Below are positions 25,401 through 33,598 of a DNA stretch of 64,000 nt, one piece after another. The stretch's first letter is position 1. Each line of letters begins with the position of its first letter. The notes beneath the pieces were generated by a model that searched no databases, was not told the origin of the DNA, and was given only the letters and a program-made list of their open reading frames with translations. This stretch comes from DATAZK01 sp963731205. Its GTDB lineage: Bacteria > Actinomycetota > Actinomycetes > Frankiales > Frankiaceae. A program made the position numbers and the translations under genes. Location: positions 1,674,001 through 1,738,000 of the forward strand of contig CAVSUJ010000002.1 of NCBI GenBank assembly GCA_963731205.1, given 5' to 3'.

Positions 25401-28119
25401 GGTCGACCTCGAGCTGTCGGATCTGCTGGGCATGTCGGCCGAGCAATTCCACCAGGTGGTGCTGCTTCCCCAGGGGCAGTTCGCGAAGTTTCTGCACAGC
25501 GATGCGAGCGAGCGCACCGCACTGTTGCAGCGTCTGTTCGGCACCGATCGGTTCCGCAAGATCGAAGATTGGCTGGGTGAGCAGCGGCGCCAGTCCAGAG
25601 ACGCGTTCGAGCAGGCCAGGCATGGCGTCCGCCGGCTGATCGCCCGGGCGGCGCAGGCGTGCGGCGAGTCCGAGCCCGACGAGGACGCCGGGCTCGGCTG
25701 GCTGGCGGAGCGTCTCGACGCAGCGCAGGAAGCGGCCCAGGCCGCCGAGGTCGCGGCCGAGGCGGCGCGAGCGGAGCAGGCGAGAGCCCAGCTGGCTCAG
25801 GCCGCGGCGCTTGACCTGCAGCGTCGTCAGCAACGCAAGGCGAGCGCCCTGGACCGGCAGCGCGCGTTGGCCCTGGGCGCCGCTGATGTGGCGTGTGCTG
25901 AGCGTGAGATCGAATCCGCGCGCCGGGCCGCAGCGGTGGATTCGGCGCTTCGCGAGCACGCGCGTCGCACCACGGTGCTCGAGCAGGCTCATCGCCGCCG
26001 CGAGACATCCCGGCGCGCGCTCCCACCAGAGCTGAACGCAGCTTCAGCAGCGATGCTCACCGAGGCCGTTGCCTCCGGGAGGGAGACGCTCGGCCGGCTC
26101 ACCGAGGCCGCCGAGATCGAGCGCGCAGTGCTCGCGACTGCCGCCGAATGCGCTGACGCCTCCCGTGCCGCTCAGAATGCCGCAGCCCGGCAGGCGGAGC
26201 TGAGCCCGCTGCTCGCGCAGGCGCCAGAGCAGCACGCTGCGATCCAGGCCCGCATCGTCGCGGCCCGGAAGGCCGCTGCCGATCTGCCGGTGGCTCAGCA
26301 GGCCGATCACGACGCCGGGCAGGCCTTGTCCGCCGCCAAACTGCGCGACGCCCGCCGGCGGGAGGTGGAGCAGCTTTCCGAGGAACACTTGAGCGCCCGG
26401 GAAGCTGCGGTCGAGGCCAAAGCAGAGTTCACCAGCCTGCGCAACGACCGGGTCGACGGGATGATCGCGGAGCTGGCCGCCAAGCTGGTCGATGGTGATC
26501 CGTGCCCGGTGTGCGGAGCGATCGAACACCCTGACCCTTCGGAGGTGCGTGGCCGGAAGCTCTCACCCGCTGACGAGGAGGCGGCGGCGCGCGCTTCCGA
26601 TGAGGCGCAGGAACGAGTGAGGTTGCTCGGTGAGCGCCTGGCGTCGGTCCAGGCGGAGCTCGACGCCGCGCTCGGGCGCCTTCGCGAGCTGCGACGCGAC
26701 GGGGCCGAAGCCGCTCAGCTGCAAGCGGAGCATCGCGAGTGCGCAGCGGCTGTCGTGCGTCTCGGTCAAGAGGCCGGGAGGCTCGCCGCGGCCGAGCACG
26801 AGCTGGCCGACGCCGAGCGGGCGCTGGCCGAGCGTCGCGATGACATGGTCCGCGTCGAGGCCGCTCGGGCTTCCGCACTCGAACGCCAGGCGGGTGCCGC
26901 GCAGCGCGGGGCCGACCTCCAGGCACGCCTGCGCGCATTGCTGGCCGGTGCCCCTGATGTGGCGACGGCCCGCACATCCACGGCGCAGCTCATCGAGTCC
27001 GTCGAGACGGCGCTGGCGCTCGATGCCTCTGTCAAGGAGGCGGAGAAGGAGTGTGCAGCCGCAGAGCAGCTTGCGGCGCAGGCAGCTCGCGACGCCGGCT
27101 TCGCCGACGTGACAGCCGCGCAGGCAGCAGTACGAGATGAGCAGGAGTTGGCCTCCTTGGAGGCGGTGGTCGCTGCAGCGCAGAAGGAGGCGGCCGCGGT
27201 CGCCGAGATCTTGGCTGATCCCGAGCTCGAGGTGTCGCTCGACCCCGAAGCTCCGGTGGCGGAGACGGCGGCTCTGGCGCGAGCCGCCGCAGCTGCCGGC
27301 CAGCGGGCGGAGCAGCACCTGGCTACCGCTACCCAGCGGGTCCGGCAGCTGATCGCGTTGCAGCAGGAGCTGGAGCAGCGCCTCCTCGAGCTCGCTCCGG
27401 TGGAGCAGGCCGCTGCGCGCGCCAAGGAGCTCGCCGACCTCGCTTCGGGGGGCGGCGCCAACCGGTTGAACATGCCCCTGTCCGCCTACGTCCTGGCCGC
27501 TCGCCTGGAGGAGGTGGCCGAGGTGGCGAGCGGACGGCTGCGTGCGATGACCCAGGGCCGGTACACGCTCATCCACAGCGACGCCCGAGCCGGCAATGCC
27601 CGCTCCGGGCTTCGGCTGATGGTGTCCGATGCCTGGACCGGCCAGGACCGCGACACGTCGACGCTCTCCGGCGGCGAGACCTTCCTGGCAAGCCTCGGAC
27701 TGGCGCTGGGGTTGGCCGAGGTCGTCACCGCCTCAGCCGGAGGTGCCCCGCTCGACGCGCTCTTCGTCGACGAGGGGTTCGGCTCGTTGGACGAGGAGAC
27801 CCTCGATGAGGTTCTCGACGTTCTCGACGGGCTCCGCGAGGGTGGCCGGCTGGTCGGCATCGTCAGCCACGTCCCGCACCTGCGTGACCGCATCCCGAGC
27901 CGGCTGCGGGTGAGCAAGGGAACGTCGGGAAGCACGGTGTCGCAGAGCGACGGCACCGGCGGGGCGGATGATGAGCCGTTGGCTGCGCATGAGGCCCCCG
28001 TGGTCACGCTGCCCGAGCCCGAGCCCGAGCCCGAGCGTGAGGTCGAGTCCGTGGTCGAGACACCGGAAGCGACATTCGCGGGCTTGGGTGAGCAGTTGGC
28101 GCTGCTCGGGGCCGACTGA
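25378..28119 (+). CDS. sbcC: SbcC, main segment (after apparent frameshift)
   Basis: About 913 residues in the second frame. The Q-loop region VVLLPQGQFAKFL opens it, followed by long Ala/Glu/Arg/Gln coiled coils. The zinc hook CPVC has cysteine codons at 26503 and 26512; then come the returning coil, the signature LSGGETFLASLGLALG, and the Walker B/D-loop LFVDEGFGSLDEETLDE. The tail has a PEPEPE repeat. Nothing else in this part is broken, which argues that the gene is functional or only recently damaged. If translated alone, the first good start is the ATG at 25432, giving a protein without Walker A and so without ATPase activity. It partners SbcD in DNA-end processing. Confidence 0.85.
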   Translation, partial: RARTRVGEVDLELSDLLGMSAEQFHQVVLLPQGQFAKFLHSDASERTALLQRLFGTDRFRKIEDWLGEQRRQSRDAFEQARHGVRRLIARAAQACGESEPDEDAGLGWLAERLDAAQEAAQAAEVAAEAARAEQARAQLAQAAALDLQRRQQRKASALDRQRALALGAADVACAEREIESARRAAAVDSALREHARRTTVLEQAHRRRETSRRALPPELNAASAAMLTEAVASGRETLGRLTEAAEIERAVLATAAECADASRAAQNAAARQAELSPLLAQAPEQHAAIQARIVAARKAAADLPVAQQADHDAGQALSAAKLRDARRREVEQLSEEHLSAREAAVEAKAEFTSLRNDRVDGMIAELAAKLVDGDPCPVCGAIEHPDPSEVRGRKLSPADEEAAARASDEAQERVRLLGERLASVQAELDAALGRLRELRRDGAEAAQLQAEHRECAAAVVRLGQEAGRLAAAEHELADAERALAERRDDMVRVEAARASALERQAGAAQRGADLQARLRALLAGAPDVATARTSTAQLIESVETALALDASVKEAEKECAAAEQLAAQAARDAGFADVTAAQAAVRDEQELASLEAVVAAAQKEAAAVAEILADPELEVSLDPEAPVAETAALARAAAAAGQRAEQHLATATQRVRQLIALQQELEQRLLELAPVEQAAARAKELADLASGGGANRLNMPLSAYVLAARLEEVAEVASGRLRAMTQGRYTLIHSDARAGNARSGLRLMVSDAWTGQDRDTSTLSGGETFLASLGLALGLAEVVTASAGGAPLDALFVDEGFGSLDEETLDEVLDVLDGLREGGRLVGIVSHVPHLRDRIPSRLRVSKGTSGSTVSQSDGTGGADDEPLAAHEAPVVTLPEPEPEPEREVESVVETPEATFAGLGEQLALLGAD

Positions 28120-28131
28120 GCCGGCGCCCGG

Positions 28132-28341
28132 TCAGCGGCCGGTGCGCAGCCGGTAAAGCGCGAAGCGCAGCCGTTTCCAGATGGAGGGGTTCACCGGAGC
28201 AGCCGCCGGGGTTTCGAGCCGGCGCTGGACGCTTCGCCCATGAGCTGAGAGCTCATGGGCGGGGGAGCTGCGTGCCCATGAGAGGTCGAACTCCCGGTCC
28301 AGTTCCGGGTCTGCCGTCGCGGGCCGTTGATCGTCGTGCAC
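28132..28341 (-). CDS. Small hypothetical protein (69 aa)
   Basis: An open frame of 69 codons starting with GTG, with TTGAGGT directly upstream. The product is charged, with an acidic first third (DPELDREFDLSW) and a basic ending (PSIWKRLRFALYRLRTGR) that could form an amphipathic helix. I recognise no family. It fills the gap between sbcC (convergent, 12 bp away) and the divergent MarR gene, so it is in a sensible place for a gene. The 27-bp perfect hairpin inside it may mean that the DNA has another role. Confidence 0.4.
   Translation of the reverse strand: MHDDQRPATADPELDREFDLSWARSSPAHELSAHGRSVQRRLETPAAAPVNPSIWKRLRFALYRLRTGR
28235..28261. repeat. Perfect 12-bp inverted repeat (hairpin) with a nearby third copy of one arm
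   Basis: CGCCCATGAGCT at 28235-28246 and AGCTCATGGGCG at 28250-28261 pair perfectly around a 3-base loop. GCCCATGAGAG recurs at about 28274-28284. The hairpin lies 116 bp after the sbcC stop and inside the small minus-strand frame. It could be a transcription end signal for sbcC or a protein-binding palindrome. No T-run follows on either strand. Confidence 0.6.
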
Positions 28342-28420
28342 ACCTCAATAAACCCCGCGCTACCCGATGACGCACCCCACGTCGCCTGTGAGTTTCCTGG
28401 AAGGTTTCCACAGCCATTTG

Positions 28421-28442
28421 ATATGCTTGCCGATAAGCAAAT
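28421..28442. promoter_or_regulatory. AT-rich imperfect palindrome at the MarR-MFS promoter (candidate autoregulatory operator)
   Basis: ATATGCTT (28421-28428), spacer GCCGAT, and AAGCAAAT (28435-28442) form an 8-bp inverted repeat with one mismatch, strikingly AT-rich for this genome. The hexamer TATGCT inside it is a good -10 element. A strong AAGGAGG (28452-28458) then precedes the GTG at 28464. MarR proteins usually bind such palindromes over their own promoter. Confidence 0.55.
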
Positions 28443-28463
28443 AAGTAGTCCAAGGAGGTTGCC

Positions 28464-28955
28464 GTGGCCGCAGCACAGGTCCGCTCGGCGCCGAGCCACA
28501 CTCCTGATGCGCTTGCGATGGGCGATCTCGACGCCGTCGGCCGCCTGCAGTTCGCCCTCGCGCGTAGCTCCCGGCTCTTGCGTGAGACCGCCACCGGCGG
28601 CCTCACCCCTACGCAGCTCGCCGTCCTGGGCGTTCTCCTGCGCGAAGGCCCCCGCCAGCTCACCGAGCTTGCCGCCGTCGAACGGATCAACCCGACGCTG
28701 CTCAGCCGGGTCGTCGGCCGCCTGGAGGACGACGGGCTCGTCAGGCGCTCCGCGCAGGAGCAGGACCGCCGCTCCTACCAGGTCAGCATCACCGACGCCG
28801 GCCGCGCCCTCGCCGAGGGCCTGCGTCACGAGCGATGCCTCGCGCTGGCCGAACGGCTGGCCCGGCTCGAGCCGCCGCACGCTGAAGCCCTCTTCGCCGC
28901 TCTTCCTGCGCTCGAGGCACTGGCCGATCAGCTGGCCACCGACCGGAAGGATTGA
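28464..28955 (+). CDS. MarR family transcriptional regulator
   Basis: 163 residues with the MarR winged helix. LTPTQLAVLGVLLREGPRQLTELAAVERINPTLLSRVVGRLEDDGLVRR contains the recognition helix, and the wing follows as EQDRRSYQVSITDAGRAL. It would bind DNA as a dimer and release it on ligand binding. It overlaps the start of the following exporter gene by 1 bp (TGATG), and an AT-rich palindrome overlies its promoter. The likely task is repression of itself and the exporter until a toxic ligand is present. The GTG start is fixed by the AAGGAGG 5 nt upstream. Confidence 0.9.
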   Translation: MAAAQVRSAPSHTPDALAMGDLDAVGRLQFALARSSRLLRETATGGLTPTQLAVLGVLLREGPRQLTELAAVERINPTLLSRVVGRLEDDGLVRRSAQEQDRRSYQVSITDAGRALAEGLRHERCLALAERLARLEPPHAEALFAALPALEALADQLATDRKD

Positions 28956-30277
28956 TGAGCACTCCCAGCGCCGACGACCCGCAGGAGCTAGCACCGGCCG
29001 GCCCGCCCGCCGCCAGCCGTCGAGCCGCCACCTTCGCCGCCCTCTCCAATCCCAACTTCCGCCGCTTCTTCTACGGCCAGGCCGTCTCCATGATCGGCAC
29101 CTGGATGCAGTCGGTGGCGCAGTCCTGGCTCGTCCTCGAGCTCACCGGCTCCGGCACGTCGCTCGGTCTGGTGATCGCCCTGCAAACCATCCCCGTGCTG
29201 TTCGGGGCGCCGTATGCGGGCCTGATCGCCGATCGCGTCGACAAGCGCCGGTTGCTGGTCGGCACCCAGACGACGATGGGCATCCTGGCGCTCGTCCTCG
29301 GCGTGCTGACCGTCACCGGCAGCGTCAAGCTCTGGATGGTCTACGTTCTCGCCGTCGCTCTCGGCGCGGCCAATGCCGTCGACAATCCGACCCGGCAGGC
29401 CTTCGTCCTGGAGATGGTCGGCCCGACCCATCTGCGCAACGCCGTCACGCTCAACTCCGTGCTGGTGAACGCCGCCCGGGCGATCGGGCCGGCCGTCGCC
29501 GGCACCTTGATCGCCACCATCGGCGTCGGCATCTGCTTCCTGGTCAATGCCGGCACCTTCGTCGCCGTCATCATCGCCCTCGCCACCCTCAACGTCAGCG
29601 AGCTGCGTCCCTCGACGCCGGCGCCGCGCGCCCGGGGCCAGCTGCGCGAAGGGTTCGCCTACGTGCGCCGGACGCCCTCACTGGTCGTCCCGCTCGGGAT
29701 GATGGCGGTGATCGGGATGCTGGCGTACGAGTTCCAAGTCGTGCTGCCGGTCGTCGCCCGCTCGACCTACCACGGCGGCGCGCAGGCGTACGGCTTTCTG
29801 ACCGCCGCCATGGGCCTGGGTGCGGTGGTCGGCGGCCTCGGCGTCGCCTCGCGGGCATTCACCGGTACCCGCGCGCTCGTCTGGTCCGCGACCATCTTCG
29901 GCGGGGTCATCCTGCTCGCCGCTGCGGCTCCCAACCTGGCGCTGGCATGCGTGGCCATGGCTCTCGTCGGCGCCGGCAGCGTCGGCTTCCTGGCCATCGG
30001 CAATGCGACGCTGCAGCTGTCCGCCTCGCCCATGATGCGCGGCCGCGTGATGGCGTTGTGGGCCGTCGCCTTCCTCGGGTCGACCCCCATCGGCGGTCCG
30101 ATCGCCGGCTACGTCGCCCAGCACTTCGGTGGCCGCGCCGGTCTGCTCCTGGGCGGCATCTCGTGCCTGGTCGCGGCCGCCGGCGGCTGGTACGTCCTGC
30201 GCCGGGCGACCAACCGGTCCGGTGGCGACGCGCAGGCGGAGCCGAGCACCGCCGAGCAAGCACCCGTCGCCGCCTGA
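28955..30277 (+). CDS. MFS transporter (12-helix, EntS/MFS_3-type exporter)
   Basis: 440 residues from the ATG at 28955, which sits at the MarR stop. About 12 hydrophobic helices are visible. NPNFRRFFYGQAVSMIGTWMQSVAQSWLVLELTGSG at the start and AGLIADRVDKRRLLVGTQ (motif A) are typical of the MFS_3/EntS exporter branch, which includes siderophore and macrolide exporters. The C-terminus is hydrophilic. Tight coupling to a MarR gene suggests substrate-inducible efflux; the substrate is unknown. Confidence 0.87.
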   Translation: MSTPSADDPQELAPAGPPAASRRAATFAALSNPNFRRFFYGQAVSMIGTWMQSVAQSWLVLELTGSGTSLGLVIALQTIPVLFGAPYAGLIADRVDKRRLLVGTQTTMGILALVLGVLTVTGSVKLWMVYVLAVALGAANAVDNPTRQAFVLEMVGPTHLRNAVTLNSVLVNAARAIGPAVAGTLIATIGVGICFLVNAGTFVAVIIALATLNVSELRPSTPAPRARGQLREGFAYVRRTPSLVVPLGMMAVIGMLAYEFQVVLPVVARSTYHGGAQAYGFLTAAMGLGAVVGGLGVASRAFTGTRALVWSATIFGGVILLAAAAPNLALACVAMALVGAGSVGFLAIGNATLQLSASPMMRGRVMALWAVAFLGSTPIGGPIAGYVAQHFGGRAGLLLGGISCLVAAAGGWYVLRRATNRSGGDAQAEPSTAEQAPVAA

Positions 30278-30329
30278 CGATCGCTGCCTCGAGCTGCCCC
30301 AGCGCCCGCCGAGCAGGCAGGATGCGGGA

Positions 30330-30953
30330 GTGCGAACTCCGTGGGTGGTAGGCGTCTCCGGCGCCTCCGGGACCCCGTATGCCCGCTCGGTGCTGCGCGG
30401 ACTGCTAGCCGCCGGCGAGTCCGTTGACCTCGTCGTGAGCCGGGCCGCACGCCTGACCTTGCTCGACGAGACAGGGGTGGCCTGGCGTGACGACCCCGAT
30501 CACGTGGCCCGTTGGCTCGGCACCGACCAGACACCCGACATCCGGCTCTGGCCCGCCGCCGACCTCGCCGCCGGCCCCTCGAGCGGCTCCTATCCGGCGC
30601 GCGGGATGCTCGTCGTCCCCGCATCGACCGAGGCTGTGGCGAGCATCGCGCTCGGACTGTCGAAGGACCTCCTGCAGCGCTCGGCCGCCGTCACCCTCAA
30701 GGAAGGCCGCCCGCTCGTGGTGGTCCCGCGTGAGATGCCCCTCGCCCGCCCGACCCTCGTGCACCTGCTGGCGCTGCACGACGCCGGCGCTGTCGTCGCC
30801 CCCGCCAGCCCCGGTTTCTACGCCGGAGCCAAGGACGCGGAAGCCCTCGCCGACTTCGTGGCTGCCAAGGTGCTGGACGCCGTCGGCATCGACCATCAGC
30901 TGATGAGGCGCTGGACGGGTCAGCTGGGAGAGGCCCGCCGCGCTGCAACATGA
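30330..30953 (+). CDS. UbiX-like flavin prenyltransferase/flavoprotein
   Basis: 207 residues from the GTG at 30330, with AGGATGCGGGA upstream. WVVGVSGASGTPYARSVLRGLL is the UbiX N-terminal FMN/phosphate loop. The UbiX-specific PASTEAVASIALGLSKDLLQRSA and LKEGRPLVVVPREMPL stretches follow, then the ending HDAGAVVAPASPGFY. UbiX makes prenylated FMN for UbiD-type decarboxylases. In futalosine-pathway bacteria such a pair serves menaquinone synthesis, and mqnE begins 54 bp downstream, which supports that role. No ubiD gene is in the window. Confidence 0.85.
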   Translation: MRTPWVVGVSGASGTPYARSVLRGLLAAGESVDLVVSRAARLTLLDETGVAWRDDPDHVARWLGTDQTPDIRLWPAADLAAGPSSGSYPARGMLVVPASTEAVASIALGLSKDLLQRSAAVTLKEGRPLVVVPREMPLARPTLVHLLALHDAGAVVAPASPGFYAGAKDAEALADFVAAKVLDAVGIDHQLMRRWTGQLGEARRAAT

Positions 30954-30994
30954 GCGGTCGCTGTTCGCCACGAGCGGACGGCCGCAGCGACGAC

Positions 30995-31000
30995 TAATCT
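30995..31000 (+). promoter_or_regulatory. Candidate -10 element TAATCT upstream of mqnE
   Basis: TAATCT ends 7 nt before the GTG at 31008. mqnE therefore probably has its own leaderless promoter within the 54-bp gap after the UbiX-like gene. Confidence 0.45.
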
Positions 31001-31007
31001 TCCAAGG

Positions 31008-32150
31008 GTGGATCAGCGCCTCAAGGACGAGCTCGCCAGCAAGGTCGAATCCGGGGAGCGGCTCAGCCGCGCGGACGGTGAGGCCCTCTACGCCTGCGAT
31101 GACCTGGCGTGGCTCGGTGGCTTGGCCCACGGGGTGCGCACGAAGCTCAATGGCGACCGCGTGTTCTTCAACGTCAACCGCCACCTCAACCTGACGAACG
31201 TCTGCAATGCCTCGTGCGCCTACTGCTCTTTCCAGCGCAAGCCCGGCGAGAAGGACGCCTACACGATGCGCGTCGAGGAGGCCGTGCGGCTGGCGAAGGA
31301 GATGGAGCCGGCCGGCATCACCGAGCTGCACATCGTCAACGGGCTGCACCCCACTCTCCCCTGGCGTTATTACCCGCGCGTGCTCAAGGAGCTGAAGGCG
31401 GCGCTGCCGTCGGTCGCGCTGAAGGCCTTCACCGCCACCGAGATCCACTGGTTCGAGAAGATCAGCGGCCTGTCCGCCGACGAGGTGCTCGACGAGCTGA
31501 TGGAGGCAGGCCTGGAGTCGCTGACCGGCGGCGGCGCCGAGATCTTCGACTGGGAGATCCGCCAGCAGATCGTCGACCACGACACCCACTGGGAGGACTG
31601 GTCGCGCATCCACCGCCTCGCCCACCAGAAGGGGCTGCGCACCCCGTGCACCATGCTCTACGGCCACATCGAGGAGCCGCGCCACCGCGTCGACCACGTG
31701 CTGCGATTGCGCGAACTGCAGGACGAGACCGGCGGCTTCAGCGTCTTCATCCCGCTGCGCTATCAGCATGATTCCGTCGGTGACCCGCGCAACCGGCTGC
31801 AGGACCGCACCACGATGGCCACCGGAGCTGAGGCCCTCAAGACGTTCGCCGTCAGCCGGCTGCTGTTCGACAACGTCCCGCACGTGAAGAACTTCTGGGT
31901 CATGCACGGCCTGGAGACGGCGTCGCTCTCGCTGTCGTTCGGCGCCGACGATCTGGACGGGAGCGTCGTCGAGTACAAGATCACCCATGACGCCGACGGC
32001 TTCGGCACGCCCAACACGATGAGCCGGGAGAATCTGCTCGACTTCATCCGCGAGGCCGGTTTCCGGCCGGTCGAGCGCGACACCCGCTACGGCACGATCC
32101 GCGAGTACGACGGACCTACCCGCGAACCGTCCGCGGCGGCGATCGCGTGA
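31008..32150 (+). CDS. mqnE: Aminofutalosine synthase
   Basis: 380 residues of the radical-SAM MqnE/MqnC/CofH group. NVCNASCAYCSFQ gives the iron-sulfur cysteines C66, C70 and C73. ELHIVNGLHPTLPWRYYPRVLKELK and KAFTATEIHWFEKISG are characteristic of MqnE, which joins 3-[(1-carboxyvinyl)oxy]benzoate (the MqnA product) to S-adenosylmethionine to form aminofutalosine. The later HRVDHVLRLRELQDETGGFSVFIPL stretch fits the same family. Its stop overlaps the next small membrane-protein gene by 4 bp. mqnA and mqnC lie 2.4 and 4.5 kb downstream, so this is the futalosine route to menaquinone. Confidence 0.92.
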   Translation: MDQRLKDELASKVESGERLSRADGEALYACDDLAWLGGLAHGVRTKLNGDRVFFNVNRHLNLTNVCNASCAYCSFQRKPGEKDAYTMRVEEAVRLAKEMEPAGITELHIVNGLHPTLPWRYYPRVLKELKAALPSVALKAFTATEIHWFEKISGLSADEVLDELMEAGLESLTGGGAEIFDWEIRQQIVDHDTHWEDWSRIHRLAHQKGLRTPCTMLYGHIEEPRHRVDHVLRLRELQDETGGFSVFIPLRYQHDSVGDPRNRLQDRTTMATGAEALKTFAVSRLLFDNVPHVKNFWVMHGLETASLSLSFGADDLDGSVVEYKITHDADGFGTPNTMSRENLLDFIREAGFRPVERDTRYGTIREYDGPTREPSAAAIA

Positions 32151-32398
32151 GCCGGGCAGCGGGCGCACCGCCGGGAATCGGGTCGATCACGGCGCTGGCG
32201 TTCGTCGTGGTGCTCGTCCCCGCGGTCGTCGTCGCGTCGCTGCTGAGCGCTTTCGGTTCCTCGCTCGCCGTCGCTTGCATGCTCGGCCTGCTGGTGGCCT
32301 TCATCGGGATGGCCGTCTACCCCCGGGTGCTCAAGCTTCTCGGCTGGCTCCCGGGCGCCCAGGACAACCCGGAGAGCAGCGTGAGTGACCGCGCATGA
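32147..32398 (+). CDS. Small membrane protein (83 aa)
   Basis: 83 residues with two hydrophobic helices (about residues 12-35 and 38-58), then a short basic hinge (YPRVLKLLGWLPG) and an acidic end. The GTG start overlaps the mqnE stop (GTGA), and its own stop overlaps the next gene. I recognise no family. The three-gene coupling mqnE - this gene - DUF4229 gene implies linked expression, perhaps as a membrane accessory to quinone synthesis, but that is only inference from position. Confidence 0.6.
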   Translation: MSRAAGAPPGIGSITALAFVVVLVPAVVVASLLSAFGSSLAVACMLGLLVAFIGMAVYPRVLKLLGWLPGAQDNPESSVSDRA

Positions 32399-32619
32399 GT
32401 GAGCGTCCGCCGTCCATCACCCGGACCTACGCGAGCTACCTCGGGATCCGGCTCGTCCTGTTCGCCGCCGCGCTGGTGATCTGCATCGTGCTCGGCATGA
32501 ACGGCATCCTCGCCGTGCTCGTCGCGCTGCTCGTCAGCGGCGTGGTCGCATATCCGCTCGCCCGCCACCAGCGCGATGCGATCGCCCGCGCCTTCCAGCA
32601 GCGCCGAGGCGGCCGGTAG
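32395..32619 (+). CDS. DUF4229 family small membrane protein
   Basis: 74 residues. An N-terminal SITRTYASYLGIRLVLF segment and two hydrophobic helices are followed by the basic ending PLARHQRDAIARAFQQRR. This matches the actinobacterial DUF4229 pattern (helix pair followed by 'RD...A...' in the cytoplasm). The ATGA overlap couples it to the preceding membrane-protein gene. Members of this family often sit near menaquinone genes in actinobacteria; a role has not been shown. Confidence 0.65.
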   Translation: MSERPPSITRTYASYLGIRLVLFAAALVICIVLGMNGILAVLVALLVSGVVAYPLARHQRDAIARAFQQRRGGR

Positions 32620-32623
32620 TCAC

Positions 32624-33598
32624 ATGCCGCACTGGGTTCCTTCGTGGCAGCTTGCCGTCACGGTTGCGGGTGGCGTCGCGGTGGTGTCCGTCGGGCTGCG
32701 CATCTGGATGCGCGGCAAGACCGGTACCCGCGAGCGGCGGCTGGCCCTCGCCGGCCTGATCGGATGGCAGGCCGCGGTGCTCATCGCGGCGTACGGGCTC
32801 TGGCAGTTCACCGGGTCGAAAGCTTTGGTCGGCACCAACGACGGCATCGAGCGGGGTCGCCACCTCTGGAACCTCGAACGCGATCTGCACCTGCCGAGTG
32901 AGGCGTCGTTCCAGCGGCTCTTCCTGCCCCACCACACGTTCGTCCGCTTCCTGAACCTGTACTACGTGGTCGCGCACTACAACGTGCTGCTGTTGATGCT
33001 CGGGTGGCTGATCTGGCGCCATCGTGACCGCTACGCCGAAGCGCGCACCGTCATCCTGCTGGCGACCTTCGCCTGCCTCGCCGTCCAGCTCATCCCGGTC
33101 GCTCCGCCCCGGCTCATCGGCGGACACGGCATCGTCGACACGCCTCTGCTCTACGGGCAATCGGTGTACGGGCCGATCGGTCAGGGCTTCAGCGACCAGT
33201 ACTCGGCCATGCCGTCGGTGCACATCGCCTGGTCCTCGGCGGTCGCGTTCTTCATCTGGCGCTCGACCAAGAGCCGGTGGCGCTACATCGGTGTCGTGCA
33301 CGCGCTGCTGACGTGGACCGTCGTGATCGCGACCGGAAACCACTACTGGCTCGACGGGATCGTGGCGATCCTGATCCTCACCCTGTCGTTCTGGACGGTG
33401 CGCCTGGGCACCTACCTGCGCGGTCGGGTGACACAGTGGCTTCCGTGGAGCCCCGCACCCGCCGGCGTCGCCGCGCCTGCCTTGGTCTCGTTGCCGTTGG
33501 TGTCATCGGCGCCGGGTTCCTTGCCGGATGCGGCAGTGACGGCCACTCCGTCGACCGACCTGCAAGCAGCCCAAGCGTCGCCTCCACCCAGCCGCTGA
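32624..33598 (+). CDS. PAP2 superfamily membrane phosphatase
   Basis: 324 residues from the ATG at 32624, with about six hydrophobic helices. The PAP2 active-site motifs are VAPPRLIGG (motif 1 region), SAMPSVHIAWS (motif 2, with the PSxH histidine) and GNHYWLDGI (motif 3, with the nucleophile histidine and the aspartate). These place it in the PAP2_3 / inositol-phosphorylceramide-synthase-like branch acting on lipid phosphates at the outer membrane face. The last ~55 residues, after the final helix, are Pro/Ala/Ser-rich and overlap the next gene in another frame, so this tail may not be conserved. Confidence 0.85.
   Translation: MPHWVPSWQLAVTVAGGVAVVSVGLRIWMRGKTGTRERRLALAGLIGWQAAVLIAAYGLWQFTGSKALVGTNDGIERGRHLWNLERDLHLPSEASFQRLFLPHHTFVRFLNLYYVVAHYNVLLLMLGWLIWRHRDRYAEARTVILLATFACLAVQLIPVAPPRLIGGHGIVDTPLLYGQSVYGPIGQGFSDQYSAMPSVHIAWSSAVAFFIWRSTKSRWRYIGVVHALLTWTVVIATGNHYWLDGIVAILILTLSFWTVRLGTYLRGRVTQWLPWSPAPAGVAAPALVSLPLVSSAPGSLPDAAVTATPSTDLQAAQASPPPSR

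Noticed and set aside
28013..28037. GAGCCC hexamer repeats near the sbcC end as a regulatory repeat
   Set aside because: They lie inside the coding frame and simply encode a Pro-Glu repeat in the SbcC tail.
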